A stretch of 59,613 nt of DNA from Oscillospiraceae bacterium (lineage in GTDB: Bacteria; Bacillota; Clostridia; Oscillospirales; CAG-272). Below the pieces are notes generated by a model, which saw only the letters and a list, made by a program, of their open reading frames with translations, had not been told where the DNA came from and did no database searches. Within the stretch, counting starts at the first letter, position 1. Each line of letters begins with the position of its first letter. This document shows positions 26,597-34,853 of this stretch, one piece after another. Position numbers and translations under genes: made by a program. Location of the stretch: NCBI GenBank assembly GCA_015065285.1, contig SVQP01000006.1, forward strand, positions 1 through 59,613, read 5' to 3'.

Positions 26597-27304
26597 TTAA
26601 ACATCAAATCTGCCACAGTATTTCATATCAAGCCCTGCAGCATACAGGTGTGACATATCCGAATAGCAGAGCAAGCGCGGCACGCAATACCCCGTCTTTG
26701 AATTCTTGAATTCAATAATCGTAACACCCGAATGGGTGTAATTGAAGCCCGCCCACATCATGTGCAGCGGAACGTGCAGCATGTGTGCAATAAATATTCT
26801 GCCCATGCCCGCATGGCAAAACAGCGCGACCTTGTCGTCATTGGGTTGAAGAATGCGATAGATCCCATCCTCTTCCCGATAGCCAAGGCGCTCAAGAAAC
26901 TCTCTGCCGCCCGCAGAAATGGTATCCAGCGCATCCTTCATGCCCGAGGTGGAAAAGCCCGGAGCTTCAAATGCGCGGTCATAGGAAAGGTCCATGCCAC
27001 CATCGCGACGGAAGTGCACGCGGTCCACAAGCGAAATCGATTTGAGCTCCCCATCCGGATACGGAGTCAGACGGTGCTCGTCGCCAATCTCGTGCGCCCA
27101 AGGCTCAATGGTGTATTCCAGCCCCAGCAGTCTGCAGGTAGGCTCTGCGGTCTGCCGTGCTCTGCCCATGGGGGAGCTGAACACGCGATTGATGCCCGCG
27201 TCCGCCATGCGCTTGCCGACCGCCTCTGCCTGCAGCACACCGCGCTCGGTCAGCGAATCGGTCGCATAATCGGGATCACCGTGACGAATGATGTAAAGCA
27301 GCAT
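26597..27304 (-). CDS. Histidine phosphatase family protein
   Basis: 235-residue phosphoglycerate-mutase-like phosphatase. It has the N-terminal catalytic LYIIRHGDP (H8), SSPMGRARQTAEPTCRLLG, and a second histidine in ALFCHAGMGR. Its insert between these is longer than in CobC or PhoE-type enzymes. The substrate is unknown. The start overlaps the region of the SGNH gene stop (TGATATG) and no strong binding site is visible, so translation may be coupled. It sits in a run of minus-strand genes from GH127 to the ROK gene. Confidence 0.88.
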   Translation of the reverse strand: MLLYIIRHGDPDYATDSLTERGVLQAEAVGKRMADAGINRVFSSPMGRARQTAEPTCRLLGLEYTIEPWAHEIGDEHRLTPYPDGELKSISLVDRVHFRRDGGMDLSYDRAFEAPGFSTSGMKDALDTISAGGREFLERLGYREEDGIYRILQPNDDKVALFCHAGMGRIFIAHMLHVPLHMMWAGFNYTHSGVTIIEFKNSKTGYCVPRLLCYSDMSHLYAAGLDMKYCGRFDV

Positions 27305-27305
27305 A

Positions 27306-27959
27306 TCAGTTCACGCTGTCAACCACACTGCAAACGCGGGTCAGGTCTTCGGCATCCACGTCAAGGCAAGCAGTAGTGGCAGGCATGCCGCCCATCAGCT
27401 TTTTATAAATGGCAAGAGCTGCCACGCAGCTACCCACGTAGGAGGGGTGCGAGTGGTCGGGATCATACAGCTCGATGCCGGGATATGCGCGGCGGATCTC
27501 AAAGAAGCACTTGCCTACGTGTGCACATTCGCCACCGATCTTTCTTGCCGCTGCATCATAAGCTGCTGCCAAGCCCTCGGTCATGCTCTGATTCGTCCAG
27601 CCGAATTCGTCCAGCAGATCACAGCCCTCGCGGCGTCCCCAGGTAGCGTACATCACGGTTCTTGCAGGCTTGACAAGCTCAACACAGCCACACACGCCAC
27701 GTAAAAATTCACGGTAGTGCGACATAGGCGTATGGCTCTGCTCCTGCAGGATCAGCACATCGTACGCGCTCTCCTTGCACTTTGCCACGACCTCTGCGTG
27801 CAGCGCGTCACCCTCGTCCGTATTCTGCACCAGGCGTCTGCCACCCGCGGTGACCGAATCCACCTGAGCATCCACACCGTTTTCGTCAAACAGCGCCTGC
27901 AGGATCTTAGGCATATCAAAAAAGTAAGTATAACTGTTACCAAGCATTAACACTCTCAT
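27306..27959 (-). CDS. SGNH-hydrolase-like protein
   Basis: 217 residues. The N-terminal MRVLMLGNSYTYF carries the block I GNS (S9) and DPDHSHPSYVG carries the block V Asp and His (D168, H171), as in the DUF4886 branch of SGNH esterases. It has no signal peptide, so it should act in the cytoplasm, perhaps deacylating sugars imported or trimmed by its neighbours. ATG 27959 was chosen for GGAGG inside the end of the GH127 gene; the stop and start are one base apart. The frame extends upstream without a site. Direct coupling to GH127 suggests a shared glycan pathway. Confidence 0.82.
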   Translation of the reverse strand: MRVLMLGNSYTYFFDMPKILQALFDENGVDAQVDSVTAGGRRLVQNTDEGDALHAEVVAKCKESAYDVLILQEQSHTPMSHYREFLRGVCGCVELVKPARTVMYATWGRREGCDLLDEFGWTNQSMTEGLAAAYDAAARKIGGECAHVGKCFFEIRRAYPGIELYDPDHSHPSYVGSCVAALAIYKKLMGGMPATTACLDVDAEDLTRVCSVVDSVN

Positions 27960-27960
27960 A

Positions 27961-29772
27961 TCAAACCTCCATGGGAAGCCATACGGCAATGGCGGAATGT
28001 TCTTTGTTCCAGAGCTTGCCGCACCAAGCATAGTCGGTCAGCAGCACTTGTCCTTGATTGGTCTGCATGACAAAGCGAACCATCTCACCCGCTGCGGGAT
28101 CGATCTGATCCAGCACCAAGCGTCCGTCAGCCGTCACAGGCGTAAAGGGCAAATTGATATGTGCAGGCTCCTTTTGCTCATCACGCGCCAGCACGATATT
28201 GCCGTACACGAATGCCTGCTTTCCGTTGAGCGTGCATCTCTCCACCTCGGGGTGCAGCGAAAGCGTGATCACGTCGCCATCCTGCCAAAGCTTGCCAAGC
28301 TGATTGTAGCCCTTGACTGCCTCCAACCCCTCTCCGTTCACGGTCAGCGCAGGAGCATGGCTCCACTCGGGCACACGCAGATTGATGGCAAAGCGCGCGG
28401 GCGCGTCAAGTCCGATCCTGATCTGCACCTTTCCCTCTTGGACGTATGCGCCCGAAATTTCAAAGCTTACGGGAGCTCCGCTCGGTGTGGTGGCGCAAAC
28501 AGTACCGTTCTGATAGCCGTTGAAGGCAAAGCCCTTGTCGTAGGACAGCACCTGAATGAGCGGGAACAGCGCCGTGCCCGCAGCACCGATGCAAGCACAG
28601 CAGCCATAGTAGCCGCCCGTGCTGAATTTCTTATAGCCGCCAATGCCAATGCCGCGCGGCTGATAGGTCAAGGGGCTGTAGCTGTCAAACGGCACGCCTG
28701 CAACGTAGCCCTTGTCCTCAAAGCTGTACTGGGTCTGGTTGAAGGGGTTGAGACTGCCGTACAGCGCGTTATATGCCGAGCGCTCGATGTCCTGCACCAA
28801 AGCTACGTTGCCGGTCAGGCGCAGCAGTCTTTCCAAAAGGCGCATCCACGTCACGGTCACACAGGTCTCCTGCATGATGCCGCGGTCGGGTGCGGGCTCG
28901 GTCTGCGCCACGGCAGAATGGTCAAACAGCTCGTGTGTGCAGCCTGCGCAGCCAATGATGGTAATATCACTCTCCCTGACCGCCTGTACGAATTTTTCAA
29001 CGATATGTAAATAGCGTTCCTGCCCGGTCACCTCGTACCACGCAAGTGCGCCTTCAAAATAGGACATCATTTCATAAGCCTTGACCTGCGGATATTGGTA
29101 AGGATATACCTCACCCGCCTCGGCAAGCTCCAAAAGATTGCCGCCGTGGCAGCCGCCCTGATCCAGGATATACTTGGCGAAATCCAGGAATTTCTGCTTA
29201 CCCGTGTGCTTGTAAAGCTCAACGATGGGCTCCAGGATCGAGCTGGAGTTAAGACCGCCCCACCAAGCCGAGGTATCAAGGATAGAGATCTTGCCCTCTC
29301 CCACACCAATATGCGCGATCAGGTAGTCCACGTGGCGCTCAAGACAAGCAAGAATGTGCGCCTTGACCCCCTCGTCGGTGCAGATATCATAAAAATACAA
29401 GCAGCCCACCAGCACGTACTTGCGCGTCCACATATCCCAACCGCAGAATTCCTTTTCCACGACGTAGGTGGTGATACGACCCTGCTCGTCCTGCGTGTCC
29501 AGCAAGCCCTTGACCGTGTCAAACAGAATGCCGTACAGCTCCTCATCGGGGGCATAACGGTAGGAAAGGCACGCACCGCGCATCATTTTGCCAAAATATT
29601 CACCGCGCCAGCCAAGGTCATTGTGATCGGGGCGCTCGACAAACACCTCAACGAACTTTTTCCAAAGTGCTCTGTCCTTGAGCTGCTTATTGATGATAAA
29701 CTGCGCATGCGCGTCTACTATGCTTTGATACTTCGCCGCTCCCGCGGGAAGATATTGATATTTGTAGTCCAT
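27961..29772 (-). CDS. GH127-family glycoside hydrolase (DUF1680), probable beta-L-arabinofuranosidase
   Basis: 603 residues, about the usual length for GH127, no signal peptide. The cysteine-glycosidase zinc site is recognisable: E302 and C304 in QETCVTVTW, and C391-C392 in YYGCCACIG, corresponding to Glu338, Cys340, Cys417 and Cys418 of the Bifidobacterium enzyme HypBA1. An alpha/alpha-barrel region covers about 1-400, followed by beta-sandwich domains (LRVPEWSH). Activity on beta-L-arabinofuranosides is the family expectation, though GH127 and its relatives also include other specificities. ATG 29772 follows AAAGGAG. The 280-bp repeat element lies 79 bp upstream, and no clear promoter is visible. 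Confidence 0.88.
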   Translation of the reverse strand: MDYKYQYLPAGAAKYQSIVDAHAQFIINKQLKDRALWKKFVEVFVERPDHNDLGWRGEYFGKMMRGACLSYRYAPDEELYGILFDTVKGLLDTQDEQGRITTYVVEKEFCGWDMWTRKYVLVGCLYFYDICTDEGVKAHILACLERHVDYLIAHIGVGEGKISILDTSAWWGGLNSSSILEPIVELYKHTGKQKFLDFAKYILDQGGCHGGNLLELAEAGEVYPYQYPQVKAYEMMSYFEGALAWYEVTGQERYLHIVEKFVQAVRESDITIIGCAGCTHELFDHSAVAQTEPAPDRGIMQETCVTVTWMRLLERLLRLTGNVALVQDIERSAYNALYGSLNPFNQTQYSFEDKGYVAGVPFDSYSPLTYQPRGIGIGGYKKFSTGGYYGCCACIGAAGTALFPLIQVLSYDKGFAFNGYQNGTVCATTPSGAPVSFEISGAYVQEGKVQIRIGLDAPARFAINLRVPEWSHAPALTVNGEGLEAVKGYNQLGKLWQDGDVITLSLHPEVERCTLNGKQAFVYGNIVLARDEQKEPAHINLPFTPVTADGRLVLDQIDPAAGEMVRFVMQTNQGQVLLTDYAWCGKLWNKEHSAIAVWLPMEV

Positions 29773-29851
29773 CGTGGGCTCCTTTCTATGATTGCACGTC
29801 ACCTTTTTTATCATGTTTGCGACAGGGGTCCCCCTCCCCTGTGGCAAATCT

Positions 29852-30131
29852 TAGCCGAACGGGAATCGAACCAAGTTGGTTTTGACGTGCAGATTTTCCC
29901 CATCCCTGCATCTTTTCTCTTGGAAATACCGCCTGTATATCCTGCAAGAAAAGCTATTGGGCTGAGAAAAATCTGCTGCGTCAAAACTGCTCGCACCCGC
30001 CGGCGAATGCATTTTTGATAGATTTTGGTGAGATTTTGCGAAGCAAGATACCAATCTTGCGAGTGAAAGCTCGCCGGAAGATGCGAAAATGCATCGTCGT
30101 CGGGCAATTTGGTTCGACTCCCGTTCGGCTA
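29852..30131 (-). mobile_element. Complete 280-bp inverted-repeat (MITE-like) element, copy 2
   Basis: The ends are inverted repeats of 23 bp: TAGCCGAACGGGA, one variable base, TCGAACCAA at 29852 and its complement ending at 30131, one mismatch overall. The body matches copy 1 (window start) in reverse orientation with only scattered differences. There is no open reading frame of its own. Both ends begin with TA, which could be a target duplication. The right end supplies the TAG stop codon of the zinc-ribbon gene, so the insertion sits exactly at that gene's 3' end. The terminal repeats resemble tRNA T-arm plus acceptor sequence but no full tRNA folds. Confidence 0.85.
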
Positions 30132-30551
30132 CCCCTTGCCAAACAACAAATAAATCACAATTGTCGCAACCGCCACAACGCCAATGATCGAAAAGACCAC
30201 GATTTCGGTGATCTTCTGCCTTTTTTCCTCTGCTTGTTTGGCAGCAGGCAGGTATTCCTTGATCTCCTGATCGCTCAGCGTGTTTTTGCCAAGGATCTTT
30301 TGGATTTGCTTATACGTGCACTGCGTGTGATAATCCATTTCGTGTCCGCAGGACGGGCACTTGAAATTGTATTCGGTCAGCTCCACACTGCCACCGTAAT
30401 ACGTGTTTCCCGATTTGCTTGCCTTGAGCCAATCGGGATCCCCCGGATGCACCGTGCGCGTAATGGGATTGTTTTTCAACCGCTCACCGCATTTGTGGCA
30501 ATAGAATTTTCCGAAAGCCATCCCCATCGGGATTGAATGTGTTTTTCTCAT
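30129..30551 (-). CDS. Zinc-ribbon protein with one C-terminal membrane span
   Basis: 140 residues. Paired cysteines FYCHKCGERL and FKCPSCGHEMD form a treble-clef or zinc-ribbon module; a helical linker (about 80-112) leads to one span, ITEIVVFSIIGVVAVATIVIYLLF, near the C-terminus. Function unknown; probably tail-anchored with the zinc domain in the cytoplasm. I prefer ATG 30551 (GGAG five bases upstream) over GTG two codons earlier. Only GKG follows the span before the TAG stop, and that stop is the first base triplet of the repeat element, so the original C-terminus may have been longer. Confidence 0.7.
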   Translation of the reverse strand: MRKTHSIPMGMAFGKFYCHKCGERLKNNPITRTVHPGDPDWLKASKSGNTYYGGSVELTEYNFKCPSCGHEMDYHTQCTYKQIQKILGKNTLSDQEIKEYLPAAKQAEEKRQKITEIVVFSIIGVVAVATIVIYLLFGKG

Positions 30552-30980
30552 ACGCACTCCTAAAGCTATCTGAATTCGTCAAAAAATGTGCAAGCACAAT
30601 TCCCCCACCCCTACGAAATTTATCCTTGCATTGTAGGAACCGGCGACCCCGACGGTGCTTATGTATGTAAATCGTCCGTCTGTAGGGTGCGACGTCCTCG
30701 ACGCACCGTCCTGTAACAACAACTTTTTGTAGGGACAGGCGTCCTCGACTGTCCGCGATCTCCAATAAACTACTTTGTGCTTGCACGGGCTGTCGAGGAC
30801 GTCAGCCCCTACCGATGGACGGTTTGCGTGACCGACAGGAATACACTGCGGACCGTCCGCCGCTTGCGGCATGACGCCCGTCCCAATGCCGGGTTATCTC
30901 GTCAAGCACACAACACTCTCAACGTGGGTCAAGACTCCAAAAGGTCTGCAAAACGGGGGTGGAAACTCGAAAAGGTATAT
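30552..30980. other. Noncoding stretch with constant-loop hairpins
   Basis: No gene is supported. Four hairpins lie between 30639 and 30808 (listed separately), each next to a GTAGG or CCTAC boundary, followed by GGACGGT/ACCG-type inverted repeats to about 30880. The end, up to 30980, is unremarkable. Confidence 0.7.
30639..30808. repeat. Cluster of four hairpins with a shared loop and different stems
   Basis: The four are: 30639-30656, stem ACCG/CGGT, loop GCGACCCCGA; 30686-30707, stem GGTGCG/CGCACC, loop ACGTCCTCGA; 30733-30754, stem GGACAG/CTGTCC, loop GCGTCCTCGA; and 30787-30808 in the opposite orientation, stem GGGCTG/CAGCCC, loop (complement) ACGTCCTCGA. Each is preceded by GTAGG in its own orientation. 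Related hairpins occur at 50804 and 50909. Confidence 0.85.
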
Positions 30981-31259
30981 TTATTTGCCTTTTTTGAAAT
31001 AGCCTTTACCCTTAAAAGCATCGTACCATAAGGTATAAATCGCGCCACAGTTTTTACATTTGATTCTATACCACAATCCATCTTGAGGCCAATTTTTGAT
31101 AGTGTCGGCAGGGTTATTTCCTCCCACATATTCGTAGTTCTTACTTACCAATAATCTCTTGAGTTCTTCTAATATGGCAAAAAATTCTTCGGTAGTTTTA
31201 AGCGACTTTACAGTTTCAATGGTTTTACACTTGTCGCATGTTTTTTTGAATGGTATCAT
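30981..31259 (-). CDS. Small CxxC-pair protein, unknown function
   Basis: 92 residues with two paired-cysteine knuckles, KTCDKCKTIE near the N-terminus and IKCKNCGAIYTLWYDAFKG near the C-terminus, likely one zinc site. I do not recognise the family with confidence; the WYRIKCKNCG region resembles small solo proteins sometimes found near toxins, but no toxin is adjacent. AAGGAG precedes ATG 31259, which overlaps the rlmD stop region by 4 bases. The gene is clearly more AT-rich than its neighbours, suggesting recent acquisition. Confidence 0.72.
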   Translation of the reverse strand: MIPFKKTCDKCKTIETVKSLKTTEEFFAILEELKRLLVSKNYEYVGGNNPADTIKNWPQDGLWYRIKCKNCGAIYTLWYDAFKGKGYFKKGK

Positions 31260-32641
31260 AATTCTCTCCTTGTGAGACACACGACACTCTCAACATGTCC
31301 GGTACGCGGGAACATATCCACGGGGGTCACTTCCCCAATTTCGTAACCATTTTCTCTAAACCATTTACAGTCACGGGCTAACGTATCGGGGTCGCAGGAA
31401 ACGTACACCACGCGCGCAATACCAAGCTCGGCAAAGCACTTGACCAAGCCTTCCGTGCTGCCCTTGCGCGGTGGGTCGATGATCGCCACGTCAGGTGCCT
31501 TGCCACCGCAAGCGGACAGGATGACCTGTGCATCTCCCGCATCGTTGCAAATAAAGGTCGCGTTCCGGATACCGTTACGCGCGGCATTCTCGCGTGCGCA
31601 ATCCACTGCTTCGGGCACGATCTCAATGCCCACAAGGCTTGCCGCATCCTTTGCCATCGAAAGTCCGATGGTACCCGTGCCGCAATACAGATCGATCAAG
31701 GTTTCCTTGCCCGTCAAAGCCGCGCGCTTTCTCGCTAAGCCGTAAAGCAGCTCTGCGCCTTCTCTATTGACCTGATAGAATGATCCTGGCGAGATGCGAA
31801 AGCGCAGCCCGCACAGCTCGTCCTCAATATCGCTCTTGCCCCACAGTGTGCGGTATTCCTTACCCAGCACCACGTTGGTGTTTTTTTCATTGAAATTGAG
31901 CACAATGCCCGAGATCTGCGCAAATTTCTCCGTCGCTTCGGCAATAAAGCGTTTCTCAGCGGGCATGCCCCTGCCGTTGAGCACAAGGCACAGCATGACC
32001 TGCTGTGAATTCTTACTTTCTCGCAGATAAATATGGCGCAAAAGCCCCTTGCCGGTCAGCTCGTCATACGCCTTGATGCCGTGAGAGTCGCAAAAGGCGC
32101 AGACAAACGCCACGATCTGCCCAAAGATCGCAGGCTGCAGTGCGCACTTATCCGCCTTAACCAGATTGTGCGTTTTGGATGCAAAAAAGCCTGCCTCCAT
32201 GCCATTCTTTCCCTGCTTGACCGGATACTGCCCCTTGTTGCGGTATCCGCTCGTTACTCCCGTGGTTTGTACGGGCGCCACGCATACGTCCGCAAGTCCT
32301 ACCTTGCGAAAGGCGTTTTGCACGTAAGCGCGTTTGCACTCCAGCTCGTGCTCGTAGGTCACGTAGCGGTGCACGCAGCCACCGCATGCATCGGGGGCAT
32401 GACAAAACGTCTCGGTCGTGCGAACGTCCGAAGCCTTTTCTATCTGCAGCACTCTGCCAACGGCATAGGTAACCGTATCCTTGATCACCGAAACGCGCAC
32501 CACGTCACCCGTTACCGCACCGCGCACAAACAAGGTCTTGCCCTCTACGTGCCCAACACCGCTGCCGAGGTTGTTGACGTCAGTGATCTCGACGGTATAT
32601 TCACTCCCCTTTGGGAGCAAGATTCTGTCCTTTTTGTCCAT
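31256..32641 (-). CDS. rlmD: 23S rRNA (uracil-5) methyltransferase, RlmD/RumA family
   Basis: 461 residues. An N-terminal TRAM domain (YTVEITDVNNLGSGVGHVEG) is followed by the Fe-S cysteine region CHAPDACGGCVHRYV, a Rossmann SAM domain (LIDLYCGTGTIGLSMA), the catalytic segment DVAIIDPPRKGS, the nucleophile region VVYVSCDPDTLARD, and the closing RTGHVESVVCL. This set defines the RlmD/RlmCD/TrmA superfamily; in Firmicutes the RlmCD member modifies 23S U747 and U1939. Which uridine is modified here cannot be read. The ATG shares its A with the TGA of the upstream phosphatase gene (TGATG), showing coupling. Confidence 0.9.
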   Translation of the reverse strand: MDKKDRILLPKGSEYTVEITDVNNLGSGVGHVEGKTLFVRGAVTGDVVRVSVIKDTVTYAVGRVLQIEKASDVRTTETFCHAPDACGGCVHRYVTYEHELECKRAYVQNAFRKVGLADVCVAPVQTTGVTSGYRNKGQYPVKQGKNGMEAGFFASKTHNLVKADKCALQPAIFGQIVAFVCAFCDSHGIKAYDELTGKGLLRHIYLRESKNSQQVMLCLVLNGRGMPAEKRFIAEATEKFAQISGIVLNFNEKNTNVVLGKEYRTLWGKSDIEDELCGLRFRISPGSFYQVNREGAELLYGLARKRAALTGKETLIDLYCGTGTIGLSMAKDAASLVGIEIVPEAVDCARENAARNGIRNATFICNDAGDAQVILSACGGKAPDVAIIDPPRKGSTEGLVKCFAELGIARVVYVSCDPDTLARDCKWFRENGYEIGEVTPVDMFPRTGHVESVVCLTRREL

Positions 32642-33327
32642 CAGACGTAAAATTCCTTCATATCGTCAAGGCGCAAGCAGCCCAAAAGACCGCCGTCCTT
32701 GACACCGCAGTTGATATTGACGCAGCCGTTGCCGAAATAGATCTTGCCGTTTCCGCCATTCTCCTCGGTCATAGGCAGGTGCCCGACTACAACGGTCTTG
32801 TTTTTGTAAAGGCGCTTAGAAAGATCCAGTGGCTCGGTCATAAACACCTCGGGCTCACAATCCTCCAAGGACATGCCGGGCTCAAAGCCTGCAATGCCTG
32901 CGTGCACCAGTACGTAGTCCTCACCGTCCACACGTACCTCCTCGTACAGTGCAAGGTCGGACAGATAGTCGATCACACCCTCGCGCATCTCGCTATCCAG
33001 CTCGCGGAAGGCATCCAGCGTGCTCTGACCGCCATTTGCCACCCATGCCTGCATATCGGCAATAAAGTCGGCATCGGGAGTCTGCGCGCCAGACAGCATT
33101 TTTTCAAAACCTGAAAGCATGCGGACAGCCAGATAATCGTGCTCGCCCGCAATGGCATACACGTTATAGCGTACGCTCAGATCCCCGATCAGCTCCATGG
33201 TCTGCTCGCCAAAGTCCACAATATCGCCAAGCACGTACAGAATGTCGGTTTCCTTCAAGCCGATCTTTTCGATCAGCTCCTTGAATTTATCGTAATTTCC
33301 ATGTAAATCCGAAACAACGTATGTCAT
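32641..33327 (-). CDS. PPP-type metallophosphatase with altered motifs
   Basis: 228 residues resembling bacterial PPP serine/threonine or diadenosine-tetraphosphate phosphatases. SDLHGNYDKF (D7, H9), GDIVDFG (D35, D38) and VHAG are metal-site motifs. Two positions differ from the canonical set: GDxVDRG has Phe for Arg (F39), and GNHD reads GEHD (E62), losing the metal-binding Asn. The protein may have weak or different activity. AAGGAG precedes ATG 33327. It lies in a compact operon: trmK, Nif3-like, this gene, rlmD. Confidence 0.85.
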   Translation of the reverse strand: MTYVVSDLHGNYDKFKELIEKIGLKETDILYVLGDIVDFGEQTMELIGDLSVRYNVYAIAGEHDYLAVRMLSGFEKMLSGAQTPDADFIADMQAWVANGGQSTLDAFRELDSEMREGVIDYLSDLALYEEVRVDGEDYVLVHAGIAGFEPGMSLEDCEPEVFMTEPLDLSKRLYKNKTVVVGHLPMTEENGGNGKIYFGNGCVNINCGVKDGGLLGCLRLDDMKEFYV

Positions 33328-33337
33328 ATCCTTCTCC

Positions 33338-34093
33338 TTATACTACGGTAACTTTACAGCTGATTTCAATATCGGTCTGCACGTCGGGGGCAATCTCTGC
33401 CACCAGCTCGCAAAGGCGGGCGCAGATGGGCTGCTCGGTATAAAAGTGCCCTGCCACCAGCAGATTGATTCCCGCAGGCTCGGACAGCTGGGAATACTTC
33501 AGCTCACCCGTCAAAAAGGTATCCGCTCCGGCAGCCATTGCCACACCGATCTCGTCCTTGCCGCTGCCGCCAACCACGGCAACGCGTCTGACCTCTCTGC
33601 CCGCATCCGAGCAAAGCACAACGGGGGCACCAAGTGCCTGCTTGACGCGTGTGGCAAATTCGGCAGCGCTCACGGGCACGGGCAAATTGCCCACGCGCAT
33701 AATGCACTCCTCGCCTGCCACCTCTGCGTTCTCAAGCCCGACAAGGCTTGCAAGAATATCGTTCACACCGCCCTGTGCGGCATCGATTCTGGTATGAAAG
33801 GACATGGCAGCCACACCGCTTTTGCAAAGCTTGATCACCTTTGCACCGTCGCAGTCGTCAGCAAGCACCGCCTTCAAGCCGCTCCACAGCATGGGATGAT
33901 GCGAAAAGACCAGGTCATAGCCCTCGGCAATTGCCTTGTCCACCACGGCAGCCGTGGCATCCAGTGCAACCAGTACCTTTTTCACCTCTCTGTCGGGGTC
34001 GGGACAGACAGCCATGCCATCCTTATCCCAATCACAGCCCAGCTCACGGGGCACAATACAGCACAGTGCCCGGTAAAATTCTCTGACAGTCAT
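33338..34093 (-). CDS. Nif3-like dinuclear metal centre hexameric protein
   Basis: 251 residues, the short form of the Nif3/YqfO family without the inserted PII-like domain. The metal-binding HH pair in DLVFSHHPMLW and the C-terminal VAGHFYTEQP (His and Glu) are present. The family is often described as a GTP cyclohydrolase I type 2 homologue, but its reaction is not settled. It follows trmK by 3 bases, and its ribosome binding site lies inside the last codons of trmK. The trmK-nif3 pairing is widely conserved in Firmicutes and supports a housekeeping role. Confidence 0.9.
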   Translation of the reverse strand: MTVREFYRALCCIVPRELGCDWDKDGMAVCPDPDREVKKVLVALDATAAVVDKAIAEGYDLVFSHHPMLWSGLKAVLADDCDGAKVIKLCKSGVAAMSFHTRIDAAQGGVNDILASLVGLENAEVAGEECIMRVGNLPVPVSAAEFATRVKQALGAPVVLCSDAGREVRRVAVVGGSGKDEIGVAMAAGADTFLTGELKYSQLSEPAGINLLVAGHFYTEQPICARLCELVAEIAPDVQTDIEISCKVTVV

Positions 34094-34096
34094 GTT

Positions 34097-34795
34097 TTAC
34101 TCCTTTTCTTGAATGTGCGCCTTCAGTGCATCGATCTGCGCCAGCATACCGAGCTCAAAGGCAGCGTCCTTGCCGCCCATGCGCTTGCCGTCCGCACTTG
34201 TCTGCAAAAGGCGACGCTTGCCCTCCAGCAGCTCACCAAGCAGCGGGTGCATTCTCTCTATGTTGTGGCTGCCAAACCACAGTGCCATATCGTCCTCGGT
34301 GCGTTTTTGTCCGTCGTATTCGGCACAAATGATCTGGTATACCTTATCCTCCTTGACCAAGGTCTGGTCAAGCATAAAAAATCCGTTTTCCAGCAGATAG
34401 GCACGCAAAATCTCTGCATGCGACATAGGCTGCAGCACAAGACGAATGCGCGCGTCGCGCGTCCAGGGTGCTGCATCGATAATGGACGCGATCAGCTCAC
34501 CGCCCATGCCGAAAATGGTAATGTCCTCGGGCTCGTACTGTGCAATGCCGTCAAGCCCCGGGGTGCAAACCGTGGCAATTTTGTCCGCAAGCCCTGCTGC
34601 AGCGATATTGCGCCTTGCATTCTCCACAGGTCCGCGGTTGATATCCGAAGCCACCGCACGCACACAGATCCCTTCCCTGCACGCATATATGGGCAGGTGC
34701 GCGTGGTCTGTTCCCACGTCCGAGAGCACCTTGCCGCGTCGCAGATACGGCACAGCGCCTGCCAATCTTTGGTCAAATCTTTTTTCTCTTTTCAT
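34097..34795 (-). CDS. trmK: tRNA (adenine22-N1)-methyltransferase
   Basis: 232 residues of the TrmK/COG2384 family, which makes m1A22 in some bacterial tRNAs. The SAM site is VLSDVGTDHAHLPIYA and VASDINRGPVENA; the active region shows ITIFGMGGELIA and LVLQPM. A C-terminal helical extension is usual. No strong ribosome binding site stands before ATG 34795. It heads the trmK, Nif3-like, phosphatase, rlmD operon. Confidence 0.92.
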   Translation of the reverse strand: MKREKRFDQRLAGAVPYLRRGKVLSDVGTDHAHLPIYACREGICVRAVASDINRGPVENARRNIAAAGLADKIATVCTPGLDGIAQYEPEDITIFGMGGELIASIIDAAPWTRDARIRLVLQPMSHAEILRAYLLENGFFMLDQTLVKEDKVYQIICAEYDGQKRTEDDMALWFGSHNIERMHPLLGELLEGKRRLLQTSADGKRMGGKDAAFELGMLAQIDALKAHIQEKE

Positions 34796-34808
34796 GATGT
34801 AAAACTAT

Positions 34809-34841
34809 GGGGGCAGGCAATCGCACGGGCGCACCTGCCCC
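34809..34841. other. Stem-loop between the DUF1858 gene and trmK
   Basis: GGGGCAGG and CCTGCCCC enclose a 16-base loop. The T-rich tail (GTTTTGTTTTGC) is on the plus strand, while the minus-strand side has only a short T-run, so it is a weak attenuator for minus-strand transcription at best. Confidence 0.45.
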
Positions 34842-34853
34842 GTTTTGTTTTGC

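Noticed and set aside
29852-30131. Functional tRNA gene at the ends of the repeat element
   Set aside because: Only T-loop and acceptor-like sequence is present; the T-stem does not pair and no D- or anticodon arm is found.
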